Origin: Limnohabitans parvus II-B4
GTDB taxonomy: Bacteria; Pseudomonadota; Gammaproteobacteria; Burkholderiales; Burkholderiaceae_C
Reading direction: 5' to 3'
DNA length: 64,000 bases
Assembly (NCBI RefSeq): GCF_003063455.1
Contig: NZ_NESN01000003.1
Span: 372,001 to 436,000, forward strand
Shown piece by piece: positions 26,691-35,720 of this stretch. Position numbers and translations under genes: made by a program. The notes under the pieces are model-generated. The model was not told the origin of the DNA. It did not search any database and was given only the letters and a program-made list of their open reading frames with translations. The first letter of the stretch is position 1. The number at the start of each line of letters is the position of its first letter.

Positions 26691-27893
26691 TCAACTGATG
26701 GCCTGCGCCGGATCAACACGCAAGGCCACTCGAATAGCCATCGTGCTGGCCAGTGCACAGATGAGCATCGTTGCCCCAAAACCAACAATCGCATCTTGCG
26801 TCAAGAGCAATACAAACTTAGGAAACACTGGTGCCCAAATCGTGGCAGCTACCTTGCCGACCACAAAGCCGATCACCCCTAGGCCTAGTGCCTGCTGCAA
26901 GATCATGGCCGCAATGGTGAGGTTGCGGGTGCCGATCAGCTTAAGCACTGCGATCTCGCGGATCTTGCCCAGCGTCATGGTGTAGATGATGAACGCCACA
27001 ATCGCCGCACTCACCACCGTCAGGATGGCCAGAAACATGCCGATTTGTTTGGCCGAGGTGGCAATGAGTTTGTCCACCAGGATGTCTTCCATGTCTGCAC
27101 GAGTGAACACGGTCAGGTGCTTCCAGTGCTGGATCGGCTCGGCCACACGCTCTGCACTCCAGCCATCGGCCACTCGCACCAGCACGGCATTGACGTTGCG
27201 GCTGCTGGTCTGCAGGTTCTGTACTGCATCAAGCATGCCCGGCACTGCCGGCCGATTGAAGGCGGGGTTGGCGGCTGTGCGCACCCGGTCGTTCACGATG
27301 GCGTCGTTGTCCTTGAGGAACTGCGCTTCCTGCGCGTCCTTGATGGGGATAAACACCATCGGATCCCCTCCGGATGAGACCATGCGGCGCGTCAGGCCTA
27401 CCACCTCGTAGGTGTGACGCCGGATTTGCACCTTATCGCCCAGCGTCAGTCCGGTCTTGATGTCCACAACTGCCTCGTAGTGGCTGCGTGTGAGATGCCG
27501 GCCTGCCAACAAATGGCCCGGTTGTCCAGGCAAACCGGCGATTCCAGGCGCGATCCCTACAACCATGGCCCGGGCTTCCTTGCCCCCCACGGCCTTGACC
27601 TGCATGGTGAAGTAAGTGATGTTGGCTGCCATGGCCACCCCTGGCATGCCCGCAATGCTGCGCACCACATCGTCCTTCAGGCTGGACGATTCTGCGTACG
27701 GCCCCTGCGTATCCTTTTGAACCACCCAGAGGTCGGCACCGCTGTTGTTGAGCAGGGCCTGCGCATCGTCAACCATGCCGCGAAACACACCTGCCATGGT
27801 CAACGTCACGCCAATGAGCAAACCCAGCCCCAACCCGGTGAGCACGAACTTGGCCCAGCTGTGCTGAATGTCGCGCGCAGCCAGGCTGATCAT
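26691..27893 (-). CDS. ABC transporter permease, FtsX/DevC type
   Basis: A 400-residue permease: one N-terminal helix (FVLTGLGLGLLIGVTLTMAG), a large periplasmic MacB-like core domain (about residues 45-270) and three C-terminal helices starting FLAILTVVSAAIVAFIIYTM with the conserved KIREIAVLKLIGTRN loop. It works with the ATPase and adaptor on either side; its ATG overlaps the adaptor stop codon. The exported substrate cannot be deduced. Confidence 0.9.
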   Translation of the reverse strand: MISLAARDIQHSWAKFVLTGLGLGLLIGVTLTMAGVFRGMVDDAQALLNNSGADLWVVQKDTQGPYAESSSLKDDVVRSIAGMPGVAMAANITYFTMQVKAVGGKEARAMVVGIAPGIAGLPGQPGHLLAGRHLTRSHYEAVVDIKTGLTLGDKVQIRRHTYEVVGLTRRMVSSGGDPMVFIPIKDAQEAQFLKDNDAIVNDRVRTAANPAFNRPAVPGMLDAVQNLQTSSRNVNAVLVRVADGWSAERVAEPIQHWKHLTVFTRADMEDILVDKLIATSAKQIGMFLAILTVVSAAIVAFIIYTMTLGKIREIAVLKLIGTRNLTIAAMILQQALGLGVIGFVVGKVAATIWAPVFPKFVLLLTQDAIVGFGATMLICALASTMAIRVALRVDPAQAIS

Positions 27894-29083
27894 GGCTGGG
27901 CCTTGTTAACCAGCGAGTTCACCACCTTGAAGCGGGTTCCGACCGACAAGGGCCTGTCGCTGTAGACCACCACCGTGTCGCCCGAGGCCAGGCCGCTCAG
28001 TGCCTGCACGCGACCGTCCGGGCTGGACGCGCCCCACTGAACGGACACAAAGTTCAGCGCGCCGTCTTTAAGCCGCCACGCGCCTGTGCGGCCTTGGTGC
28101 GTCTGCACACTGGCCTGCGGCACCACCAAAGCCGGGTCTGTCTCTTGTAACTGAAGCGTGACTTCGGCCATCTCACCGATCGACAGCGCTGCTGGAATCT
28201 GGTCGAACATCACTTGTGCGATGCGCTCCTCGGTCACTGCATCGGCCTGCAGCTCCACCCGCTCCACCCGGCCGGCCAGCACCTGCTGCATCCGCGAGCG
28301 TAAGGTGATCTGGGCCGGCAAACCCACTGCGAGACCGCTTGAGCGCGCCTGGTCCACACGCAGCTTCACCCAGAGGCTGGCGGGATTTGCCAACCGGACC
28401 ACGGCCTGGCCCGCCACCACCGTGCTGCCGGCTTCGGCATCGCGGCTTAGCACCACCGCATCGGCGGGGGCGATCAAGCGGGTGTTCTGTTTTTGCTGCA
28501 CGGCGGCAGCGCGCTCGGCCTGCAAGCGCTGGGCGTCCTGTCGGCTTGCTTGCAAGTTGGCCTGGGCTGCTTCGAAGGCAGCCTGAGCAGACTTGAGTTC
28601 CTGCTCGCGCCCCTCTAGCGCAGACGGGCTGATGAAGTTCTGACGGGCCAGTTCCTTTTGCCGGTTCAGATTGGTGGTGGCCAGATCGCGCCGTGCTCTG
28701 GCATCGGCCAGTTGTGCCTGAGCTGCTGTCTGCACACTGCTGGCCTTGGACAAGGCAGCTTCTTGCGCCTGCAGGCGCTGGTCCAGGTCCACCGGATCCA
28801 TCTCGGCAAGAAGCTGACCTGCTTTGACCGATTGCCCCACATCGACATGCACGCGCAAGACACGCCCAGCCATCGTGGGTCCCATCAACCAGCTCTGACG
28901 AGCTTCGACAGTGCCAACACCGAAAATTGAGGGTCTCAAGCTTTCACTCTTGACTTGTATTACTGTGACATTGATGGGGGCGAGTGGCCCCACATTAGTC
29001 GCAATAAATCCTACAGCCATGAGCACCATCACTACACCGGTCGCGACCAAGACTTGCCGCTTATTGATTTTTCTGAATGTCAT
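27890..29083 (-). CDS. HlyD-family periplasmic adaptor subunit (MFP)
   Basis: A 397-residue membrane fusion protein. It has an N-terminal anchor (VLVATGVVMVLMAVGFIAT), a lipoyl half-motif VHVDVGQSVKAGQLLAEMDPVDL, a coiled-coil hairpin (about residues 85-195, rich in Ala/Gln/Lys/Glu), the returning lipoyl half LIAPADAVVLSRDAEAGSTV and beta-barrel and proximal domains. It would connect the inner-membrane ABC permease with an outer-membrane channel encoded elsewhere. It is co-transcribed behind the TetR gene. Confidence 0.92.
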   Translation of the reverse strand: MTFRKINKRQVLVATGVVMVLMAVGFIATNVGPLAPINVTVIQVKSESLRPSIFGVGTVEARQSWLMGPTMAGRVLRVHVDVGQSVKAGQLLAEMDPVDLDQRLQAQEAALSKASSVQTAAQAQLADARARRDLATTNLNRQKELARQNFISPSALEGREQELKSAQAAFEAAQANLQASRQDAQRLQAERAAAVQQKQNTRLIAPADAVVLSRDAEAGSTVVAGQAVVRLANPASLWVKLRVDQARSSGLAVGLPAQITLRSRMQQVLAGRVERVELQADAVTEERIAQVMFDQIPAALSIGEMAEVTLQLQETDPALVVPQASVQTHQGRTGAWRLKDGALNFVSVQWGASSPDGRVQALSGLASGDTVVVYSDRPLSVGTRFKVVNSLVNKAQP

Positions 29084-29097
29084 CGGTGCTACTTTCG

Positions 29098-29718
29098 TCA
29101 GTTTCTTTGTTTGGGCAAGAGACCTGCCTCATAGAGGTTGAATACGGCTTTCCCCTGGCTCGCTAAGTCGCGCAGCTTGCCAGTAACCAGAGACTGAATG
29201 ACGAGTCCCTGAACTGCTCCCATGAAGAGGACCACAGCTGACGCGGGGTCCACCTCGGATGCCAGTAGACCCTCTTCACGGGCTCGGGTCAGCAATTGGG
29301 CGATCAAAGTCCGGTAGTCGGCCATAAGGTGCTGCACCCTTGTCTTGAGCGGGGTGGTTTTGGCATGCTGCAGCTCCTGAAAAACAAGACGTGGAACGCC
29401 CGGGTACTGCTCCACAAAATTGATGTGGGCCATGAACACGGCCCGCAGAGCCTGCAAAGCGTTAGCCTGACGAGTTTGAGCTGCTTGCTGTAGCCGCTCC
29501 ATCAAGGTCTCGTGCGCCCAATCGACAACAGCCAGCCAGATGGTCTCTTTGCTGTCGAAATGCCTGAAAACTCCCCCTTGGGTGATGCCGATTGCCAAAG
29601 CCAGATCACCCGTGGTAATTTCGGTCGGGCTGCGCTCAGCAGCTAACTCCAAGGCCGCCTGGATCAGTTCTGCCTGGCGGTCTTCGGTTTTGAGCTTAAC
29701 TCTTGTAGGAGGGATCAT
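29098..29718 (-). CDS. TetR/AcrR family regulator of the ABC export operon
   Basis: A 206-residue regulator with an N-terminal helix-turn-helix (EITTGDLALAIGITQGGVFRHFDSKETIWLAVVDW, about residues 33-70) and an alpha-helical ligand domain. It is the first gene of the adaptor-permease-ATPase operon, with a 14-base gap to the adaptor gene. A perfect 8-bp-arm palindrome just ahead of its start is a likely autoregulatory operator, implying self-repression relieved by the exported compound. Confidence 0.9.
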   Translation of the reverse strand: MIPPTRVKLKTEDRQAELIQAALELAAERSPTEITTGDLALAIGITQGGVFRHFDSKETIWLAVVDWAHETLMERLQQAAQTRQANALQALRAVFMAHINFVEQYPGVPRLVFQELQHAKTTPLKTRVQHLMADYRTLIAQLLTRAREEGLLASEVDPASAVVLFMGAVQGLVIQSLVTGKLRDLASQGKAVFNLYEAGLLPKQRN

Positions 29719-29722
29719 AAAT

Positions 29723-29742
29723 AAGTAATTGATGAATTACTT
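29723..29742. promoter_or_regulatory. Palindromic operator candidate of the TetR/ABC operon
   Basis: Perfect arms AAGTAATT and AATTACTT are separated by GATG, five bases upstream of the TetR start. Size, symmetry and location are those of a TetR-family operator overlapping the promoter or leader of its own operon. Confidence 0.65.
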
Positions 29743-29969
29743 TAGCATAATTTGCGAGCCAAGCAAAATTAGCCTAGAAGCACACTAGCGAATCAAATTG
29801 CAGTGGGGCTTGATATGCCTTCATAGAAAAGGACCGCGCGATTGACTGCTTTGTCGCAGCCCCGATGACGGCTTGGGGTCGTCTGCGGTCGGTCAATAAC
29901 CCACTACGGCAGTCCGCTCCCCGCCTGAAGCCGACACCCAACTGAGCTAAGCGCTGAGCGAACCCAACC
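29743..29969. other. Intergenic region without recognised gene
   Basis: These 227 bases separate the TetR operator from the chrA stop codon. No convincing reading frame or RNA is seen. The GC-rich middle part (about 29835-29945) has the look of a non-coding repeat remnant, but no second copy occurs in the window. Confidence 0.4.
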
Positions 29970-31289
29970 TCATACCCACTGCACCCCCATCCCCACCAGC
30001 GCACAAACTGCCAGTACCCGCACCACCGGCCACTGCCGCGCAATCAGCAGCCATGCTGCCGGGGCCGTGAGCGCCAATGCAGGCCAGTCGGGCTGCGACC
30101 ATTGCGCCGTGGGCCAGCCCGTGTGCCATGCGAAAGTGCCAGCCAGTTGCAGCATCACGCCAATCACCGCCGCGCTGATGGCTTGCAGTGGTCCGTTCAG
30201 GGTGGGCACATGCCGACTTGATTCGACCAGCGGCCCTCCTGCGAGGATGAAAATGAAAGAGGGCAGAAATGTGAACCAGGTGACCACACACGCTGCCGCG
30301 ATGCCGCCCAGCAGCGGATCGCCCAGCAGTGCCTGACCCTGGCCTCCCAGAAAACCGACAAAGGCCACCACGATGATGAGCGGTCCAGGCGTGGTCTCGC
30401 CCAAGGCCAGGCCGTCCATCATTTGTGTGGCGCTGAGCCAGCCGAACTGTGACACCGCCGCCTGCGTCACATAGGGCAGCACCGCGTAGGCGCCGCCAAA
30501 GGTCAGCAGTGCCGCTTCGGTGAAAAAGCCGCCCATGCGCACCAACGTGTGACCCGCGCCCAGCCAGAGGGCCAAGCCGCCCAGCGTGAACGCCCACAGG
30601 GCCAAGCCGATGCCTGACGTGCGCAGCAGGCGGCCGGTGGTGTAGCGTGAATGTTCGGGTGTGGGGGTGTGGTCGTCGATCAAGGCCGCTGTTGCTTCTT
30701 GCGCTGCGCCGGTCTGGCCGTGAGCGCTGCCCTGCATGGGGCGCTGGCGTGCCATGGCCCAGCCCACCAGCGCAGCAGCGGCCACCAGCCACGGAAAACC
30801 CACGCCGACCAGCGTGCCCAGCAGCGATGCCCCCGCCAGAGCCCACAGCCACGGTGCTTTGAGCGTGCGCTTGGCCATGCGGTGCACGGCTTGCAGCACC
30901 AGTGCCGTCACGGCAGGCTTGAGGCCCCACAGCAGCGCCTGCCCCCAGGGGTGTTGGCCCCACACGGTGTAGGCCCAACTCAGCGCGATCAACAGCACCA
31001 GCGATGGCAGCACAAACAGGGCCCCTGCCGCAATGCCGCCACGTGTGCCGTGCATCAGCCAGCCGGTGTAGGTGGCCAGTTGCTGTGCTTCGGGGCCGGG
31101 CAGCAGCATGCAGTAGTGCAGGGCGTGCAGGTAGCGCTTTTCAGAAATCCAGCGGCGGCGCACCACCAGCTCTTCGTGCATCAGGGCGATCTGCCCCGCC
31201 GGGCCACCAAAGCTGACGCAGCCTAGCCAGAGCCAGAACTTCAGGGCCTGCGCAAAGCTGACCGGGGCAGGGCGATGGGGGTGGTTCAA
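29970..31289 (-). CDS. chrA: Chromate transporter ChrA, bidomain form
   Basis: A 439-residue CHR-superfamily membrane protein with two homologous halves, the long-chain type that exports chromate. The first half carries FGGPAGQIALMHEELV and CMLLPGPEAQQLATYTGW; the second repeats the pattern with FGGAYAVLPYV and ALGETTPGPLIIVVAF. About ten to twelve hydrophobic segments are present. It overlaps the stop of the small gene at 31286 by four bases, so the two are co-transcribed. No chrB regulator is next to it. Confidence 0.9.
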   Translation of the reverse strand: MNHPHRPAPVSFAQALKFWLWLGCVSFGGPAGQIALMHEELVVRRRWISEKRYLHALHYCMLLPGPEAQQLATYTGWLMHGTRGGIAAGALFVLPSLVLLIALSWAYTVWGQHPWGQALLWGLKPAVTALVLQAVHRMAKRTLKAPWLWALAGASLLGTLVGVGFPWLVAAAALVGWAMARQRPMQGSAHGQTGAAQEATAALIDDHTPTPEHSRYTTGRLLRTSGIGLALWAFTLGGLALWLGAGHTLVRMGGFFTEAALLTFGGAYAVLPYVTQAAVSQFGWLSATQMMDGLALGETTPGPLIIVVAFVGFLGGQGQALLGDPLLGGIAAACVVTWFTFLPSFIFILAGGPLVESSRHVPTLNGPLQAISAAVIGVMLQLAGTFAWHTGWPTAQWSQPDWPALALTAPAAWLLIARQWPVVRVLAVCALVGMGVQWV

Positions 31290-31645
31290 GGCGCGTTCCA
31301 GTGTTCGCGAAGGGCTTGGGCAAATGCGGGTGTACCGCTGATGCTCAGGCTCAGCGTGATCTCATCGCTGGGCAATGACGACAGCGCCAGTGTTTGGTTT
31401 GAGCTGTTCCAGTGGGCGGATATTGGGGCGTTGCCAACACGGATGTGCAGGTCAAAGTCCCAATCTGCGCCGTCTTCGATGGGGCCGGGCGCTTGCGGGC
31501 CAAAGCGGTCTGCCCAGGCCAGCAACTGCGTCACCTCGTGCAGCAGGGCGGGGGTGTGGTGTGCGGCGGGTTGGGCCAGCGCGTCCCAGCAGACCACGCC
31601 TTCGCTGTCTTCGCTGCAGTCGAATTCAAGAAATTGCAAATCCAT
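31286..31645 (-). CDS. Hypothetical protein upstream of chrA
   Basis: A 119-residue soluble acidic protein beginning MDLQFLEFDCSEDSEGVVCWDALAQP. It has no signal peptide or membrane helix. Its stop overlaps the chrA start, indicating translational coupling. Such small proteins are found beside housekeeping and transporter genes in Comamonadaceae, but I do not recognise a domain. ATG 31643-31645 is used; an in-frame TTG at 31663 would add six residues. Confidence 0.65.
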   Translation of the reverse strand: MDLQFLEFDCSEDSEGVVCWDALAQPAAHHTPALLHEVTQLLAWADRFGPQAPGPIEDGADWDFDLHIRVGNAPISAHWNSSNQTLALSSLPSDEITLSLSISGTPAFAQALREHWNAP

Positions 31646-31763
31646 GGGGGTTGTTTCTTCCAATGACTTGATTGTCGCTGTGGGGCTTGGCTTGTCTCGT
31701 TGGATACATCAGATCGAATTTTTGCTTAAAACTTGAGCAAAAAACGGGGTTTCAAGGGTTTTC

Positions 31764-31771
31764 TGTATACA
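31764..31771. promoter_or_regulatory. GntR-type palindrome TGTATACA
   Basis: A perfect 8-base palindrome containing GTATAC, the core bound by many FCD-type GntR regulators of aromatic and organic acid operons, is 46 bases upstream of the GntR gene at 31818. It suggests autoregulation. Confidence 0.5.
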
Positions 31772-31817
31772 TTGATGGCCCGGGCGGTGGTTTAATCCAT
31801 TTTTTATCGATTGGCCC

Positions 31818-32579
31818 ATGTCCGCATCCACCGTTCGCCTTGTTGACTCTGACGCCGAAGGCGGCTCCCAAGCCGTCAAGGCGCAGCAGCGTTTGCGCGA
31901 GTTGATCTTGGCCGGTGACTTGCCCGCAGGGGCGCGCATTGCCGAGTTGGCGCTGGTGGAACGCTTGGGCATGTCGCGCACGCCCATCCGCGCAGCGCTG
32001 ATGCACCTTAAGCAAGAGGGTTTGCTGGAGCCACTGTCTGGAGGTGGCTATGCGGTGCGCACATTTTCTGAACGCGAAGTGGCCGATGCGATCGAGCTGC
32101 GTGGCACGCTGGAAGGCTTGGCTGCGCGCCTGGCCGCCGAGCGCGGTGTGCGGCCCGGCTTGCTGGCCCAAGCGCGCGAATGCCTGGCTCAGATCGATCT
32201 GGTGCTGCGCGACTCGGCGCTGGACGACGAGACGTTTTCAGCCTATGTCGAACTCAATGGCCAGTTCCACAAGCAGTTGTCTGAGATGGCCGACAGCGCG
32301 GTGCTGGCCCGCGAGATTGAACGCGCGGCCAGCCTGCCTTTTGCGTCGGCCTCGGGCTTTGTGGGGGTGGAGATCCATAACGCGCAAGCCCGCGACAACC
32401 TGGTGGTGGCGCAGCACCAGCACCGTCAGGTGCTGGACGCCATCGAGCGGCGTGAAGCCGGTCGGGCCGAGGCCATCATGCGCGAGCACTCGCGCATTGC
32501 GCGCCAAAACATGCAGGTCGCCTTGCGCGACCCGGCGGCATCGGGCACGCCCGGTGTGCAACTGATCAGACCGTCCTGA
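31818..32579 (+). CDS. GntR family regulator with FCD domain (VanR-like)
   Basis: A 253-residue regulator with a winged helix (AELALVERLGMSRTPIRAALMHLKQEGLLEPLSGGGYAVR, about residues 42-80) and an FCD ligand domain. In that domain ELRGTLEGLAARLAAERG opens the helical bundle, and HKQLSEMADS and HQHRQVLDAI supply His ligands. It directly precedes an ABC uptake system and vanA. VanR proteins of this family repress vanillate demethylase genes, so it is the natural candidate regulator of the 32606-38606 operon. Confidence 0.87.
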   Translation: MSASTVRLVDSDAEGGSQAVKAQQRLRELILAGDLPAGARIAELALVERLGMSRTPIRAALMHLKQEGLLEPLSGGGYAVRTFSEREVADAIELRGTLEGLAARLAAERGVRPGLLAQARECLAQIDLVLRDSALDDETFSAYVELNGQFHKQLSEMADSAVLAREIERAASLPFASASGFVGVEIHNAQARDNLVVAQHQHRQVLDAIERREAGRAEAIMREHSRIARQNMQVALRDPAASGTPGVQLIRPS

Positions 32580-32605
32580 ACCGATTTTTAACGAGGAGAT
32601 AGAGC

Positions 32606-33772
32606 ATGCATAAACGACAATTTCTGAGCGCCATCGCTTGCGCTTCCTTGGCTTTGACCGCATCAACGGCCATGGCGCAAGACAAATTCAAGATTGGCTT
32701 GATCTTGCCCATGACCGGCCCGTTTGCCTCCACGGGCAAGCAGATCGAAGCCGCAGCGCGCCTGTACATGGCGCAAAACGGCGACATGGTGGCGGGCAAA
32801 AAAGTCGAGCTGATCGTGAAAGACGACACCAGCGCGGCCGATGTGACCAAGCGCTTGGCGCAAGAGATGGTGGTCAATGAAAAAGTCAGCGTGCTCGCGG
32901 GCTTTGGTTTGACACCGCTGGCCTTTGCCACCGCCCCGATTGCCACCCAGTCCAAAACCCCCATGGTGGTGATGGCTGCGGCCACTTCCAGCATCACGCA
33001 AGCCTCGCCCTTCATCGTGCGCACCAGCTTCACGCTGCCACAAGCGGCCGTGGCCATTGCCGACTGGGCACCCAACAACGGCATCAAAAAAGTAGTGACC
33101 CTGGTGTCTGACTATGGCCCCGGCATCGATGCCGAGAAGTACTTCAAGGACCGCCTGACCTTCAACGGCGGCCAGGTGCTCGACACCTTGCGCGTGCCCA
33201 TGCGCAACCCGGACTTTGCCCCGTTCCTGCAAAAAGTGCGTGATTTGAAGCCCGATGCGGTCTATGTGTTCGTGCCCTCGGGCGCAGGGGCAGCGCTGAT
33301 GAAGCAGTTTGCCGAACGCGGCATGGACAAGGCCGGCATCAAACTGATCGGCACTGGCGACATCACCGACGACGATATCCTGAACAGCATGGGCGATGTG
33401 GCCAATGGCGTGGTCACTTCGCACCACTACTCGGCATCGCACAACTCGCCTTTGAACAAGAAGTTCGTCGCTGCATTTGAGAAAGCCAACAACGGCTTGC
33501 GCCCCAACTTCATGGCCGTGGGCGGTTACGACGGCATGCGCGTGATCTATGAAGCGGCCAAAACCACCAAAGGTGCTGGCGGGCAGGCCCTGCTCGACGC
33601 GATGAAGGGCCAGGTGTTTGAAAGCCCCCGTGGCCCGATGTTCATCGATGCGCAAACCCGCGACGTGGTGCACAACATCTACATCCGCAAGGTGGAGAAG
33701 GTGAACGGCCAACTCTACAACCAGGAATTCGCGACCCTCAAGGACGTGAAAGACCCGGGCAAAGCCCGTTGA
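32606..33772 (+). CDS. Branched-chain amino acid-type ABC transporter substrate-binding protein
   Basis: A 388-residue periplasmic LivJ-like binding protein with a signal peptide (cleavage near AMAQD) and the family opening FKIGLILPMTGPFASTGKQIEAAARLYM. A strong GAGGAGA site precedes ATG 32606. In Burkholderiales and Rhodopseudomonas-type bacteria this family often binds aromatic acids; the vanA gene at the end of the same operon suggests vanillate or a related methoxylated acid. Confidence 0.9.
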   Translation: MHKRQFLSAIACASLALTASTAMAQDKFKIGLILPMTGPFASTGKQIEAAARLYMAQNGDMVAGKKVELIVKDDTSAADVTKRLAQEMVVNEKVSVLAGFGLTPLAFATAPIATQSKTPMVVMAAATSSITQASPFIVRTSFTLPQAAVAIADWAPNNGIKKVVTLVSDYGPGIDAEKYFKDRLTFNGGQVLDTLRVPMRNPDFAPFLQKVRDLKPDAVYVFVPSGAGAALMKQFAERGMDKAGIKLIGTGDITDDDILNSMGDVANGVVTSHHYSASHNSPLNKKFVAAFEKANNGLRPNFMAVGGYDGMRVIYEAAKTTKGAGGQALLDAMKGQVFESPRGPMFIDAQTRDVVHNIYIRKVEKVNGQLYNQEFATLKDVKDPGKAR

Positions 33773-33786
33773 TTGGACAGATGACT

Positions 33787-33812
33787 GTCATGCCCGACTT
33801 GATTGGGCATCC
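33787..33812. repeat. Dispersed intergenic repeat, half copy 3
   Basis: The left half of the double-hairpin repeat, GTCAT plus the GCCCGACTTGATTGGGC stem-loop and CATCCAT, lies between the binding-protein gene and livH. The right half is not recognisable. Confidence 0.65.
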
Positions 33813-33871
33813 ATCTCTTGCAGGCTCGCGCTGCACATCTGCCGCGTGAACTGCCCCCAACTTCAAAAAAC

Positions 33872-34738
33872 ATGTTGACCATTCTTTTCGATGGCATTGC
33901 CTACGGCATGCTGCTTTTCATCCTGGCGGTCGGCCTGTCGGTGACCATGGGCTTGATGAACTTCATCAACCTGGCGCACGGGGCCTTTGCCATGGCGGGC
34001 GGGTATTTGACGGTGGTGCTGATGCAGCGCTGGGACGTGCCCTTTTTGTGGTGCCTGCCCCTGGCGTTTGTGGGCGCTGCCTTGCTGGGTGCGCTGCTCG
34101 AGCGCACGCTTTACCGGCACATGTACCGCAAGCCGCACCTGGACCAGGTCTTGTTTTCGATCGGACTGACCTTCATGTCGGTGGCCAGCATGGATTACTT
34201 CATGGGCTCGCAGCAACAGATCATGCAATTGCCCGAGTGGCTGCGTGGGCGCACCGAGCTCTGGGATGGGGCGTTGGGGATGGGCCACTACCGCTTGTTC
34301 ATCATCGCGGTGTGCGCTGCGCTCACCGTTGGCCTGCAATTCATCTTGGCAAAGACCCGCTTTGGCAGTCGCTTGCGGGCCAGCGTGGACGATGCCCGCG
34401 TGGCCGCAGGCTTGGGCATCCGCGTGAATCTGGTGTTTGCCGCCACCTTCGCGGTGGGCTCGGGCCTGGCCGGTTTGGGCGGGGCGCTGGGCGCCGAAGT
34501 GTTGGGGTTGGACCCGACTTTTCCGCTCAAGTTCATGGTGTACTTTTTGATCGTGGTCGCGGTGGGCGGCACGTCATCCATCACCGGGCCGCTGTGGGCG
34601 GCATTGCTTTTGGGCATTGCCGATGTGGCGGGCAAATACTACATGCCCAAGCTCGGCTCTTTCATTGTTTACTCGCTCATGATCGCGATCCTGATTTGGC
34701 GTCCGCAAGGGCTGTTTGTGCGCAAAGGAGGCCGCTGA
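33872..34738 (+). CDS. LivH-type ABC transporter permease
   Basis: A 288-residue inner-membrane permease with about eight helices. LivH features are AYGMLLFILAVGLSVTMGLMNFINLAHGAFAMAGGY near the start (split by helix) and the late cytoplasmic-loop region RLRASVDDARVAAGLGI preceding the EAA-like segment. ATG 33872 is chosen; the frame upstream of it reads through repeat sequence. It forms the channel with the LivM-type protein encoded three bases later. Confidence 0.92.
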   Translation: MLTILFDGIAYGMLLFILAVGLSVTMGLMNFINLAHGAFAMAGGYLTVVLMQRWDVPFLWCLPLAFVGAALLGALLERTLYRHMYRKPHLDQVLFSIGLTFMSVASMDYFMGSQQQIMQLPEWLRGRTELWDGALGMGHYRLFIIAVCAALTVGLQFILAKTRFGSRLRASVDDARVAAGLGIRVNLVFAATFAVGSGLAGLGGALGAEVLGLDPTFPLKFMVYFLIVVAVGGTSSITGPLWAALLLGIADVAGKYYMPKLGSFIVYSLMIAILIWRPQGLFVRKGGR

Positions 34739-34739
34739 A

Positions 34740-35720
34740 ATGGATGCTCGTCAACAACTTTTAGCCAGTGCCCGCATTCGGGGCTGGGAGCCGCTGGTTT
34801 GGCTGGTAGCTTTTGTCTTGCCTTTTGCCTTCCCCGGTCATGCCCTGATCGTCAACGAGGTGGCCATCGTCGCCTTGTTTGCGGTGTCGCTCGACCTGGT
34901 GCTGGGCTACACCGGCATCGTGTCGCTGGGCCATGCGGCGTTTCTGGGTTTTGGCGCCTATGCTGCGGCCCTGTTTGCCAAGCATGTCATGCCCGATCCC
35001 TTGGCCGGTCTGATTTTTGGCACCTTTTGCGCCACGCTGCTGGGCGCGGTTTGCTCGCTCACCATCTTGCGCGGCACCGATCTGACGCGCCTCATGGTCA
35101 CGCTGGGCATGGCGCTGATCTTGATGGAGCTGGCCAACAAGCTCGACTGGCTCACGGGCGGTTCGGACGGTTTGCAGGGCGTGATGATGGGTCCGGTGCT
35201 GGGCCGTTTTGAATTCGATCTGTACGGTCAGACCGCCGCCTGGTATTCGCTGACGGTGCTTCTGATCTTGTTTGCATTGGCGCGGCGTTGGGTGAATTCG
35301 CCCTGGGGTGCCACGCTCATGGCGGTGCGCGACAACCCGCTGCGCGCCATGGCCATTGGCATCCCGGTGCACAACCGCCTGGCCGTGGTTTACACCGTGG
35401 CCGCAGCCCTGGCTGGCGCTGCGGGTGCGCTCATGGCGCAGACCACCGGCTTTGCCTCGCTCGACGTGTTTGCACTGGAGCGTTCGGCCGACGTGATGCT
35501 GATGCTGGTCATCGGCGGCGTGGGTTGGCTCTATGGCGGGGTGGTCGGTGCGGTGGTGTTCAAGCTCATGCACGACGTGATCTCGGGGATCACGCCGCAG
35601 TACTGGACCTTTTGGATTGGCCTGTTTTTGGTGGTGCTGGTCATGGTGGGGCGTGAGCGTTTGATCCGCCCTTGGCTGTGGTTTGGCCGCGCTGCCGATC
35701 AAAAAGGCGGTGCGCAATGA
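34740..35720 (+). CDS. LivM-type ABC transporter permease
   Basis: A 326-residue permease. LivM landmarks are VSLDLVLGYTGIVSLGHAAFLGFGAY near residue 45 onward and the coupling loop SPWGATLMAVRDNPLRAMAIGI. A near-perfect AAAGGAGG sits at 34725 inside the end of livH, ahead of ATG 34740. The stop overlaps the next gene start (ATGA), so the subunits are translationally coupled. Confidence 0.92.
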   Translation: MDARQQLLASARIRGWEPLVWLVAFVLPFAFPGHALIVNEVAIVALFAVSLDLVLGYTGIVSLGHAAFLGFGAYAAALFAKHVMPDPLAGLIFGTFCATLLGAVCSLTILRGTDLTRLMVTLGMALILMELANKLDWLTGGSDGLQGVMMGPVLGRFEFDLYGQTAAWYSLTVLLILFALARRWVNSPWGATLMAVRDNPLRAMAIGIPVHNRLAVVYTVAAALAGAAGALMAQTTGFASLDVFALERSADVMLMLVIGGVGWLYGGVVGAVVFKLMHDVISGITPQYWTFWIGLFLVVLVMVGRERLIRPWLWFGRAADQKGGAQ

